Assembly: GCF_016744155.1 (NCBI RefSeq)
Contig: NZ_JADGEW010000002.1
Span: forward strand, 1 to 64,000
Reading direction: 5' to 3'
Source of the DNA: Amphritea sp.
Lineage (GTDB): Bacteria > Pseudomonadota > Gammaproteobacteria > Pseudomonadales > Balneatricaceae
Length of the DNA: 64,000 nt
Shown: in pieces, positions 24,575 to 33,600 of the stretch
Position numbering within the stretch: the stretch's first letter is position 1
Layout: every line of letters begins with the position of its first letter
Made by a program: the position numbers and the translations under genes
The notes under the pieces: model-generated
Database searches by the model: none
What the model saw: only the letters and a program-made list of their open reading frames with translations
What the model was told of the DNA's origin: nothing

Positions 24575-25642
24575 ATGGGGAAAAACAAACCTAACCCTTA
24601 TTTTGATGACAGCTACGAGAAGGCTGGAGCAAATCTAAGGCTGGCTTTATCTGTTTTAGCTGAGCACAAATTGCCCAGCTCGCCGGTCAATTATCGTCTT
24701 GCTTATGATCTTATTGATGGAAGAAGCAAATCTTTAAATGATGAATTTAAGGCTGTTCTCTCTGCCCCGGATACGGATCTAAATGATGGACTCTGGGCTC
24801 TGTATCGAAAGTTTTACATTCAGGATGAAGAAGCTCTTGAGCTTATTAGGTCAGAGCTTGAGGGAATCGTGTCAGGTGTTGTCAATGAGTGCGGGGCCGC
24901 GAATGGAGATCTCCAGGGGTATTCAGAAAGGTTAAGCTCTTTGGCGGATCTAATGAGCTCAGATGCAAAGTCAGAGCTGACTTTGGCTACTGTCCGGAAA
25001 ACCATTGAAGAGACCCGTGAGGTTGCTGAGTCTCAACAGCATCTGGGTAACCAGCTGACTGATGTACTTAAAGAAGTGCGTGAGATCCGCAAAGTTATTA
25101 ATCAGGTTAGAGATGAATCTCATATAGACTCGTTAACCGGTGTATCCAATCGTCGTGCTTTTGATCTTGCCCTGGATAGCTCTATAGATAAGTCAGTTGA
25201 GCATAAAGAACCGCTCTGTCTACTGCTGTGTGATATCGATTCTTTTAAGCGGTTCAATGATACTTATGGCCACCTTATAGGCGATAAAGTGTTGCAGTAT
25301 GTCGCGAAACAATTAAAAAAGTCTATCAAAGGCAGAGACTTTGTTTGCCGGTTTGGAGGCGAAGAATTTGCTATTATTTTACCGCAAACTCCCTTGAAAA
25401 ATGCTGAAATTGTTGCTGAACAGCTTCGGCTTCTCGTGTCGAAAAGTCGGCTGCGCAAAGCCAATTCCGGTGATGTATATGGGCATGTAACGCTCTCTTT
25501 TGGTGTTGCTGAATTGTTGCCTGATGAAACTAGAAACGGACTGATTGAGCGTGTTGACAGGGCTTTGTACAGGGCCAAAAATAATGGCCGGAACAGAGTA
25601 GAGGTAAGTTCTGACTTTGAGATCGATAAGCGCGAGGAATAA
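24575..25642 (+). CDS. Diguanylate cyclase (GGDEF domain)
   Basis: 355 residues, soluble. N-terminal helical region (1-180, coiled-coil near 140-180) of unknown sensory role, then a GGDEF domain with the start DSLTGVSNRRAFD, metal-binding Asp in LCDIDSFKRFND and active-site FGGEEF (261-265). The signature is functional, so it should make c-di-GMP. The allosteric inhibition site RxxD reads KGRD (252-255), so product inhibition may be weakened. First gene of the large surface-protein locus; the HlyD-like gene starts 20 bp downstream, suggesting c-di-GMP synthesis is tied to export of the adhesin. Confidence 0.93.
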   Translation: MGKNKPNPYFDDSYEKAGANLRLALSVLAEHKLPSSPVNYRLAYDLIDGRSKSLNDEFKAVLSAPDTDLNDGLWALYRKFYIQDEEALELIRSELEGIVSGVVNECGAANGDLQGYSERLSSLADLMSSDAKSELTLATVRKTIEETREVAESQQHLGNQLTDVLKEVREIRKVINQVRDESHIDSLTGVSNRRAFDLALDSSIDKSVEHKEPLCLLLCDIDSFKRFNDTYGHLIGDKVLQYVAKQLKKSIKGRDFVCRFGGEEFAIILPQTPLKNAEIVAEQLRLLVSKSRLRKANSGDVYGHVTLSFGVAELLPDETRNGLIERVDRALYRAKNNGRNRVEVSSDFEIDKREE

Positions 25643-25661
25643 TAGTAGTCTAAACGAAGCT

Positions 25662-26939
25662 ATGCTGAGCGATTGGCTGAACACTGTTTGCCGGATGCTT
25701 TCAGCTGTTGATAGTGCTGCTCTGTTTGCAATAGAGCATAAAAACTATGTTTTACAATGTGAGTGGCCAGCAAGCGGTTCTTTGAATGATGCTTCGCGGA
25801 CAAATGCTGAGCAGCAAGTCGCTTTAGCACTGCTGGGTAACAAAACGGTCGTCAGTTACACTGATGGGACATCAGACAACCAATGTATTATTGCCCATCC
25901 CTTTGTAGTTTCTGGGGGGCAACAGTTTGTCATAGTAACAATCTTTTCTGATTCGAGCGTGAATCCACGTAATCAGATCTCGCTTTTGGAATGGGGTGTG
26001 GCATGGTTACGGTTGCTTAATCGGCAGCAAACCCCGACTCAATCTATATCGAATTCTTCTCTTATCTCACCAGAATCTGAACGTTTATCAAAAGCTGAAG
26101 CATCGAGCAGATCCTTTATTGAGATATTCAAGTCCTACCGTTTTCCTTTACTGATAACGCTGTTGTTTATTGTTCTGCTGTTTGCTCTACCTGTGGATAG
26201 AACAGTCAAGGCTCCAGTGGTTATGGAGGGTAAAATTCAACGCTCTCTGACCGTTCCAGTGGATAGTTTCATCAAAGAGGTTGTCGTTAAAGCGGGAGAC
26301 CTGGTTGAACAGGGAGCACTGATGGTCTCTCTGGATGATACAGAGCTCCGGCTGAAACTTGATCAGGCTGTTAGTGATAGAACCGTGGCGGACAAAAAAC
26401 ACCGTCAAGCACTGGCTAAACTGGACTTTTCTGAAGCGTCACAATATGCGTTTGACCGAGATATAGCGGCTATCGATATTCGTTTGATCGAACAGCAGTT
26501 GAGCCGGTTAGCGTTGAAAGCGCCAATTACCGGGCAAGTTATCTCAGGTGATATTAATCGGGCGGCAGGCTCTGCGGTTGAGCGGGGACAGATTTTATTC
26601 GAACTTGCTCCTGTCGGTGATTATCGGGTTGTTTTGAATATCGATGAAACAGATATTCGTTATGTTGAAATCGGCCAGCAGGGCGAAGTGTTGCTCAGGG
26701 GGCTAGGTAGTCAGTTATATCCTATTGAAATAGATACGGTTTCTTCGATATTTTCTCCCGAGCAGGGGCAGCGTTACTATCACAGTGAAGCCCATCTGCT
26801 CTCAGAACCTGGGAATAAAATCAAACCAGGAATGGAAGGCTCCGCACATATTGTCACGGGTCAGCAGTCATTGGGTATAGCGCTGTTTGATCCCTTTTAT
26901 CAGTGGTTCAGAGAACTACTGTGGAAATGGTGGCCATGA
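25662..26939 (+). CDS. HlyD-like periplasmic adaptor with N-terminal cytoplasmic domain
   Basis: 425 residues from the ATG at 25662; the longer TTG start at 25617 would overlap the cyclase gene. Residues 1-130 are soluble and vaguely GAF-like. One membrane helix (about LLITLLFIVLLFALPV) follows, then a membrane-fusion domain: lipoyl half-motif around PVDSFIKEVVVKAGDLVEQG, a short helical hairpin, the second half KAPITGQVISGDINRAAGSA, and a beta-barrel with DETDIRYVEIGQQGEV. Such adaptors span the periplasm in RND, ABC or type I export. The last codons overlap the next start (ATGA), so it is co-translated with the M50-type gene. An adaptor role in exporting the LEPR-XLL protein is inferred from context. 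Confidence 0.8.
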   Translation: MLSDWLNTVCRMLSAVDSAALFAIEHKNYVLQCEWPASGSLNDASRTNAEQQVALALLGNKTVVSYTDGTSDNQCIIAHPFVVSGGQQFVIVTIFSDSSVNPRNQISLLEWGVAWLRLLNRQQTPTQSISNSSLISPESERLSKAEASSRSFIEIFKSYRFPLLITLLFIVLLFALPVDRTVKAPVVMEGKIQRSLTVPVDSFIKEVVVKAGDLVEQGALMVSLDDTELRLKLDQAVSDRTVADKKHRQALAKLDFSEASQYAFDRDIAAIDIRLIEQQLSRLALKAPITGQVISGDINRAAGSAVERGQILFELAPVGDYRVVLNIDETDIRYVEIGQQGEVLLRGLGSQLYPIEIDTVSSIFSPEQGQRYYHSEAHLLSEPGNKIKPGMEGSAHIVTGQQSLGIALFDPFYQWFRELLWKWWP

Positions 26940-29083
26940 AGCAGGCAGAGGTTAAAACCGAATCTGAACTGTGGAATCAATTAGCAAGTGCGCGGCTGGT
27001 CTGTGCGACGGGGTTACGTTTTTCTGAACGCAAAGATAAAAGTGGCGCCTGGTGGTTGATCCAACAACAGGAGACTGACCGGCAATATCGGGTTGATCCA
27101 CTAACCTACGCAATAATGCAGCGCATGGATGGCGATTTAACGCTGGTGGATATTTGGCAGTCACTGGAAGAAGATATTTCATCTGCAGATCTGGCTGTGC
27201 AAATAGCCCGGCTGATGGAATTAGGCTTTATTGGAAGTGAAAACAGCTTTCAGAGCCGCCAGATAAATGAAGATAATGGGCACAAAATTCCAGGCCGTTT
27301 TTTAAATCCCGTTAGTTTTGTCCTAATATCGTTTAATCCTGCACCTTTGCTAACGTTAATAGCTGCTGTTGGCCCTGTTATTTTTAGTAAAGTGTTTGCT
27401 GCTTTTTGGCTATTGATAATTTGTTTTGCTGCAGTACTTTGCTATCAAAATAGTGCAGAGCTTGCCAGTTACTTTGATGCAAGGGCTACTGACCCTGTTT
27501 ATTTGATAGGGGTGTGGCTGGTTTATCCGGTATTAAAGCTAGCGCATGAGTTAGCTCATGGTCTGGCAGTGCGGGTGTTAGGCGGAAAAGTTAGTAAGGC
27601 GGGTATTCTGCTTCTGATCTTTATGCCTGTTCCATTTGTGGATGCATCAGAAAGCTCACATTTCTCAGACAAATATCATCGAATGCTGGTGTCGGCTGCC
27701 GGTGTTATGGCCGAGTTGTTCCTGGCTTCTCTGGGGTTGTTTTTATGGCTTTACTCAGAGCAGGCGTGGTTGCAGGATATTGGCTTTATTATCGCTCTGA
27801 CCGGCTCCATATCTACCCTGATGTTTAATGCCAACCCATTACTGCGGTTTGATGGATACTACTTTTTGTCCGATTGGCTGGATATACCGAATATGGCAAT
27901 GCGCTCTCAGCGCTATGTTCAATCTGTTCTTTTGCAATGGGTGTTTGGTTTACCCGTAGGATTGCAAGGGCAGACTATTCAGTCGAAAGAAAAGAGATGG
28001 CTGTTATTGTATGGCCCTGCCTCTCTCTGCTACCGATTATTTATCATTGCATTTATTGTTGATTTGGTCAGTGGGTATTTTTTCTGGCTGGGTTTGTGTA
28101 TCGCTGTTTGGGCTGTCTGGCTTCAATTAGTAAAACCGCTTGTTGTTTTTTTTACGAACGCGAGTAAGCAGGCTGAGACGCTACAGCGTAAAAAAGGATA
28201 TTACGGGCGAAGCGTTTTTATTCTGTTGATAAGTGCAGTAGTGATGTTTATGCCTTGGCGTACGTCAGTCGTAACGGAAGCGGTATTGATTCTGCCGGAG
28301 CAGGCAAATGTTCGTGTGACAACCGATGGTTTTGTGAAAAAGGTACTGTTTCAGTCAGGAAAACAAGTTTCATCCGGTGACAAACTACTGGTGCTAGAAA
28401 ATTTTCCGCTGGTGGCTGAATCAGAAAAGCTGAAAGTTGAAATCCAGAAGGCCCGGGCAATGCATAGTGCTCAGTTAGCCGATGGAATGCACCAGGAAGC
28501 GGCCTTGCTGGATAGAATTAAGGCCCAACAGCAGGCTCAGGATCACTTAGATCTTCAAATTGATGGTCTGGAGGTAAGGGCTAATCAGGGCGGAACAGTG
28601 GTGATAGAGAACTGGCAGGATTTAATCGGTGTGTATCTGCAGCGTGGTCAGCTACTGGGATACGTCTATCAGCCAAATGAATATAGTATTCAAGCCGTGC
28701 TGGATGTAGCTCGGGCTGAAGCGGTAAGGTCTGGTTTAGTTGAGGCAGAAATCAGGTTCGCCGATGGGAATAGGGTTCGGCTGGAACCGGAACATGTGCG
28801 GGTAGTTCCGCAGGCAATATATCAATTACCCGATGCAGCCCTGGGGAGTGCGCATGGCGGGAATGTTTTAGTTGATATGCAGGACCAATCCGGGTTAAAA
28901 AACATGTATCCTATGATTCAGTTTAATATGCAACTGCCGATAATAATTAAAGAAGGGTTGAGAAATAATCGTATTCCCGCCAAGTCAGTTTTGGTCAGAT
29001 TTAGTCATCTGCCTCGCAGTATTGGCAGTGACTTATTTGCTAAAGCGCGTGGGTATTGGTTTCGAAAACTATCTGAAGTGTGA
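26936..29083 (+). CDS. PqqD-like / M50 peptidase-like / HlyD fusion membrane protein
   Basis: 715 residues. The start at 26936 overlaps the previous stop; an ATG at 26927 is also possible. N-terminal PqqD-like winged domain (VDPLTYAIMQRMDGDLTLVD) at about 45-110. A multi-helix membrane part follows, with zinc motif HELAHG (His204) and a second motif NANPLLRFDGYY, both typical of site-2-protease-like M50 proteins. The C-terminal 270 residues are HlyD-like (VRVTTDGFVKKVLFQSGKQV, then VVIENWQDLIGVYLQRGQ). This fusion implies an inner-membrane component that recognises or processes a substrate and links to the periplasm. It could handle the LEPR-XLL protein encoded two genes downstream. Domains are clear; whether it cleaves anything is unknown. 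Confidence 0.85.
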   Translation: MKQAEVKTESELWNQLASARLVCATGLRFSERKDKSGAWWLIQQQETDRQYRVDPLTYAIMQRMDGDLTLVDIWQSLEEDISSADLAVQIARLMELGFIGSENSFQSRQINEDNGHKIPGRFLNPVSFVLISFNPAPLLTLIAAVGPVIFSKVFAAFWLLIICFAAVLCYQNSAELASYFDARATDPVYLIGVWLVYPVLKLAHELAHGLAVRVLGGKVSKAGILLLIFMPVPFVDASESSHFSDKYHRMLVSAAGVMAELFLASLGLFLWLYSEQAWLQDIGFIIALTGSISTLMFNANPLLRFDGYYFLSDWLDIPNMAMRSQRYVQSVLLQWVFGLPVGLQGQTIQSKEKRWLLLYGPASLCYRLFIIAFIVDLVSGYFFWLGLCIAVWAVWLQLVKPLVVFFTNASKQAETLQRKKGYYGRSVFILLISAVVMFMPWRTSVVTEAVLILPEQANVRVTTDGFVKKVLFQSGKQVSSGDKLLVLENFPLVAESEKLKVEIQKARAMHSAQLADGMHQEAALLDRIKAQQQAQDHLDLQIDGLEVRANQGGTVVIENWQDLIGVYLQRGQLLGYVYQPNEYSIQAVLDVARAEAVRSGLVEAEIRFADGNRVRLEPEHVRVVPQAIYQLPDAALGSAHGGNVLVDMQDQSGLKNMYPMIQFNMQLPIIIKEGLRNNRIPAKSVLVRFSHLPRSIGSDLFAKARGYWFRKLSEV

Positions 29084-29114
29084 GCTAACGTTTAACGGCT
29101 AAAAAGGATTGAAG

Positions 29115-30557
29115 TTGAGTTTACCTAAAATCTCAGTACTACCATTGCTTTGTTTTGCGTTTACTGCAATAGCAGCAGAGCCCGAGCCGAAAGAGGCTTT
29201 GCCTGCTCTGGATTGCATTATTAATCCTTCTGAAAAAATTGAGTTAGGCAGTCATTCTCCAGGAATTATAGCCGAAGTGTCCGTAAAGCGTGGTGATCGG
29301 GTTACAACGGGTCAAGTATTAGTACGCCTGGATGATCGTGTTGAACAGGCGTCTCTGTCTTTGGCTAGGGCCCGGGCGGAGATCAAGTCGGACATGGACG
29401 GGGGGCGGATTAATCTGACTTATGACCGCTATGCCAATAAACGACTCACCGACCTATATCAAACAAAAGCGGTATCTCAGCAAGATAAAGAACAGTCGGA
29501 GAGAGCTGTAAAACTCTCATCGGCTTCAGTTAAACAGGCTAAAGAGCAGGCAGGGATTCGTGAGTTGGAGCTATCGCGTGCCGAGGTTTTGTTAGATCAA
29601 CGTGTGATTCGAAGTCCTTTTGATGGGGTTATCCAGAGGAATCTGAAGTTTCGGGGTGAATATGTAGATGAACAACCGGTTATTCAACTGGTATCCCTGA
29701 ATCCTTTGTATATAGAAACGATGGTGCCTATTCAGTTTTTTGGGCAGTTAAAACTAAATAGTCTGGCAGAAATCTACCCCGAAGTGAGTTCAGACCAGGC
29801 AATAGAAGCGCGGATTGTTGCTATTGATCCCGTTGGGGATGTAGGTAGTAGCGCGTTTGGTGTTCAATTGGAGATGGCAAATCCTGACTATGTTATTCCT
29901 GCAGGCATTAAGTGTGATCTGAAGTTTACTGATCAGGTTGCAGAAACGAAGTCAGAAGAGGCCATAGTGGTTGATTCTGAAACTCCCCAAAAAGTCATTA
30001 TTGAAGATAGTCCAATAATTGTTTCGGATGATCACTCAGCTGAATCCGTGATTGTTATCCCAGATAGCCCTGATGTTGCAAATACTGAAGTGGCAAAAGC
30101 GAAAACTACTGATGCGCAGGTTGTCATCAAGCAACCAGAACCGAAAGAACCATCCAGACAGGTCAAACTCGGCCCCTATACCGAAAAGGAATTCGAACAA
30201 GTACAGTCTCTTTTAGAGAGTGAAGGTATTCCTTTTACCTCTGAGACAGCAAACGAGAGAATCAAGGTTGGTTATATCCTTCTTCTCAAAGGTGAGAGGG
30301 ATGAGCTGAAAGAAGCTGTCACCGAATTGAGACATCATGGTTTGAAAGATATTGAGTATATTAGCTATGGCGCATATGAAGGCTCTGTTTCTCTGGGAGT
30401 ATTTTATAACGATGTATCTGTCAGTGAGAGAGAGTTAGCTGTATCAACTTATGGTTTTAAGCCAGAAAAGGTAGCCCGCTATCGTAGGCAGAGTCTGGTA
30501 ACTGTGATTGCTGAAACGAGTAAAGGGGATAACCGCTTGGCCTCTTTGGGACTATAA
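29115..30557 (+). CDS. HlyD-family periplasmic adaptor with C-terminal SPOR-like repeats
   Basis: About 480 residues. No ATG is available: an in-frame TAA lies at 29100-29102, and TTG at 29115 (6 bases after AAAGGA) fits better than TTG at 29109. Signal peptide with cleavage after AIAA. Adaptor core at 35-285 (GIIAEVSVKRGDRVTTGQVL, coiled hairpin, then VIRSPFDGVIQRNLKF). A linker rich in Glu, Val, Asp and Pro follows. The C-terminal third has SPOR-like repeats (VKLGPYTEKEFEQVQSLLES; SLGVFYNDVSVSERELAVST), a fold that binds denuded peptidoglycan. This suggests a periplasmic adaptor docked on the cell wall. Coupling to the M50-HlyD protein and to the LEPR-XLL substrate is inferred from gene order. 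Confidence 0.78.
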   Translation: MSLPKISVLPLLCFAFTAIAAEPEPKEALPALDCIINPSEKIELGSHSPGIIAEVSVKRGDRVTTGQVLVRLDDRVEQASLSLARARAEIKSDMDGGRINLTYDRYANKRLTDLYQTKAVSQQDKEQSERAVKLSSASVKQAKEQAGIRELELSRAEVLLDQRVIRSPFDGVIQRNLKFRGEYVDEQPVIQLVSLNPLYIETMVPIQFFGQLKLNSLAEIYPEVSSDQAIEARIVAIDPVGDVGSSAFGVQLEMANPDYVIPAGIKCDLKFTDQVAETKSEEAIVVDSETPQKVIIEDSPIIVSDDHSAESVIVIPDSPDVANTEVAKAKTTDAQVVIKQPEPKEPSRQVKLGPYTEKEFEQVQSLLESEGIPFTSETANERIKVGYILLLKGERDELKEAVTELRHHGLKDIEYISYGAYEGSVSLGVFYNDVSVSERELAVSTYGFKPEKVARYRRQSLVTVIAETSKGDNRLASLGL

Positions 30558-30600
30558 CTCCCAGGCTCATCAAGTGTTGATTCAGGTCTTACTCTACTGC

Positions 30601-30616
30601 CCGGAAATGATTCCGG
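30601..30616 (+). other. Small hairpin before the LEPR-XLL gene
   Basis: CCGGAA-ATGA-TTCCGG is a perfect 6-bp stem with a 4-base loop, ending 5 bases before the RBS of the GTG-started gene at 30634. It could modulate translation or protect the downstream mRNA. Confidence 0.4.
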
Positions 30617-30633
30617 CATCTAAGGGGATGTAA

Positions 30634-33600
30634 GTGTCTCAAAAAGTGTTGGCAGACAATTCGCATTCCAGGTTTCTCCTTGAAAAGGCTGAGCCCCGTA
30701 TATTACTTTCTGCAGATCCGGTGTCCGCCGCTTTTGCAATTGCTACCGATCTATCGGATGAATCAAACACAGATACTCAGTATCATTTTGATGAGCTAGT
30801 GCCCTATCTGTCTTCAGCTGTGGATCCCCAGCTTCCATCGTCGCCATCATTCGATAATTTGGTTCTAGATAGCTCTGCGTCAGGGCTAAGTTCAGCTTCC
30901 GAGGTTCGTGAAATCATCTTCGTTGATACTCAGGTGCCTGATTATCTAAATCTTATCAGCCAGGTAGATGTTAAAGACAGTTCTACCATCATCGTTACCC
31001 TTAACTCCTCAGTAAATGGGATTGATAGTATCGGCAATGTGCTTCAAAGCTATCAAAATATTGATGCTATTCATCTGATTAGCCACGGGTCTGATGGTTC
31101 TCTTCAGCTCGGTGATACAACGCTAAACAGCGAAAGCCTGGATACATATTCTGAAAAGTTACTAGGTTGGCGAGATTATCTTAATGATGATGCGGATATT
31201 CTCATCTACGGCTGTAATCTTGCGGCCTCTGAAAGCGGTGTTAGTTTTGTTGATCAACTGGCAGAGTTGACCGGTGCTGATATAGCGGCTAGTGACGATA
31301 AGAGTGGAACAAATAGCCTGGGTGGTGATTGGGATCTGGAATACCAAAATGGACAAATTGAAACAGCTTTCGCTGTAACAGAATCTGTTGATAGCCGTTG
31401 GTCCGGAGTGCTAGATCTGATGCTTTCAACAGACGGGAGTCCAAATTCAGGTGCTACGGGCTTAGCATCATGGAATGCTTCTACTGTAATCGATTTTGCC
31501 CCTACAGCCACTGGTTACGGGGTAGATACCAGTGGTAGCTTGAGTGCGCTTTTTAATTTTACAGGTGGGGTAAATATTGATGCGCTGCATTATGTTACTG
31601 CAGACATTGGTGTAGGTACGGGTACGCCAATAGACCTGTTAGAAGGTGATCTACTGATGTCTTTGGATTCTGACAAAACCATCAGCAGTAACAATACCCT
31701 AGATGTGTTGAAAGAAGATGTTTTTGTCTTTCGTCCCGATACTGTTGGTGACTATAGTGCCGGAACCTTTTTCCTTTTATTTACTAATCCAACGGGAAAA
31801 GACCTTACCGGTATGACTCTGGTGGAAGAGTCCACGGTAGTCGGTGATACCACGTTACAAAAAGGCACCTTTCTTTTTAGTGTCTCTGGCGGTGCAGCAG
31901 CAGATTTTGGTATTAACATCTTTAAGCCCGGTGATCTTTCTCTCTCATCAACCAATGGAACCAGCGATCTGCTTATCAGTGGTAAAGATGAAATTGTTGT
32001 AGGAGAAGACCTATTTCAAGATAAGGTTATGGGTATCGAACTGATAGAGAATGATGTTTCTATCGGGGGTGAAAACCTTTCTGCAGGCACTGTATTACTG
32101 ACATTTGATGGTGATGGTGGTGTTTATGCTAACAACACATTAGTTGCGGAACGTCATGATATCTATGCCCTAAATGTTTCTAAAACGACCTTGGTTAATG
32201 GTGTAACTGAGGCAACCGTTTCATTGTTTTTTGATGGGGAAGATATTCTTCTTGATGAAAATAAGGAAAGCCTAAATGCTATCACGCTGACTGACTCTCT
32301 GGGTGGTACAAATTCTCTTCCGACAGGAGGAGTAAGTATCACCGGGGTCGCGACCGAAGATAATGTACTGGCCGTTGATCTGTCTATCTTAGCGGATGCC
32401 GATGGCCTGGGAACTTTTAGTTATCAATGGCAGCGAGATGGGTCAACCATTACTGGTGCTATCACTGATAACTATATGTTAGGAGATGCTGATGTTGGGG
32501 CTCTCATCAATGTTGTTGTTAGCTATACCGATGGGGCCGGCAATCTTGAGGTCTTAAACAGTGGGGATGTTGGGCCAGTCGCTAATATTAACGATGATCC
32601 GACCGTCGATAACCCTATTGGCAATCAGACGGCCACGGAAGATAGTCTATTCATATTTAGCTTTGATGCGAATGTCTTTGGTGATCTGGATACGGGTGAT
32701 ACGCTGAGCTACACAGCTCAGCTGGCTGGAGGTGGAGCTCTACCCAGTTGGCTTGGCCTTATTCCGGGTACTCGTACCTTTGTAGGTTTACCGTCTAACG
32801 GAGATGTCGGCACTCTGACCATCGAAGTCATTGCTGATGATGGCAATGGTGGCACAATCGCGGTTGACAGTTTTGATCTTGTTGTTGGTAATATTAACAA
32901 TGACCCAACCGTTGATAATGCCATTGCGAATCAGAGTGCGACAGAAGATAGCCTGTTCACCTATACCTTTGGGGTAAACACCTTTGGTGACGTCGATGTA
33001 GGGGACTCGCTGACCTACAGCGCGCAACTGGTTGGTGGCGCTGCGTTACCGACCTGGCTCGACTTTAATCCACTGACCCGCACCTTTGAGGGTACCCCGG
33101 TTAATGCTGATGTAGGCACGCTGAGCATTGAACTGATTGCTGTTGATGGTAACGGTGGTACACCTGCAGTTGATAATTTTGATCTTGTTGTTGGCAATAC
33201 TAATGATGACCCCACCGTTGTTAATGTCATTACGAATCAGAGTGCAACAGAAGATCACCTGTTTAGTTATACCTTTGCGATAAATACCTTTGGCGATGTG
33301 GATGTCGGCGATAACCTGACCTATAGCGCACAACTGGCCGGTGGCGCTGCGTTACCGACCTGGCTCGACTTTAACCCGCTGACCCGCACCTTTGCAGGGA
33401 CTCCACTTAATGCTGATGCTGGCACGCTGAGCATCGAGCTGATTGCTGATGATGGTAACGGTGGCTCACCGGCCGTCGATAGCTTTGATCTTGTTATCCA
33501 TTTGAATAAGGCTCCAGATGGAAACATATTAATATTAGGCTCACCGCAGGCGGGTGAAGTATTGACCCTGGATAATTCAATTACTGATGCCGATGGCCTG

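Noticed and set aside
24420-24638. 72-codon forward frame between the LysR and diguanylate cyclase genes
   Set aside because: Non-ATG start, overlaps the cyclase start in another frame, unlike any family.
32590-33498. VCBS or hemolysin-type calcium repeats
   Set aside because: The units have the cadherin-like ATED...PTWL...GTP pattern and lack GGxGxD nonapeptides.
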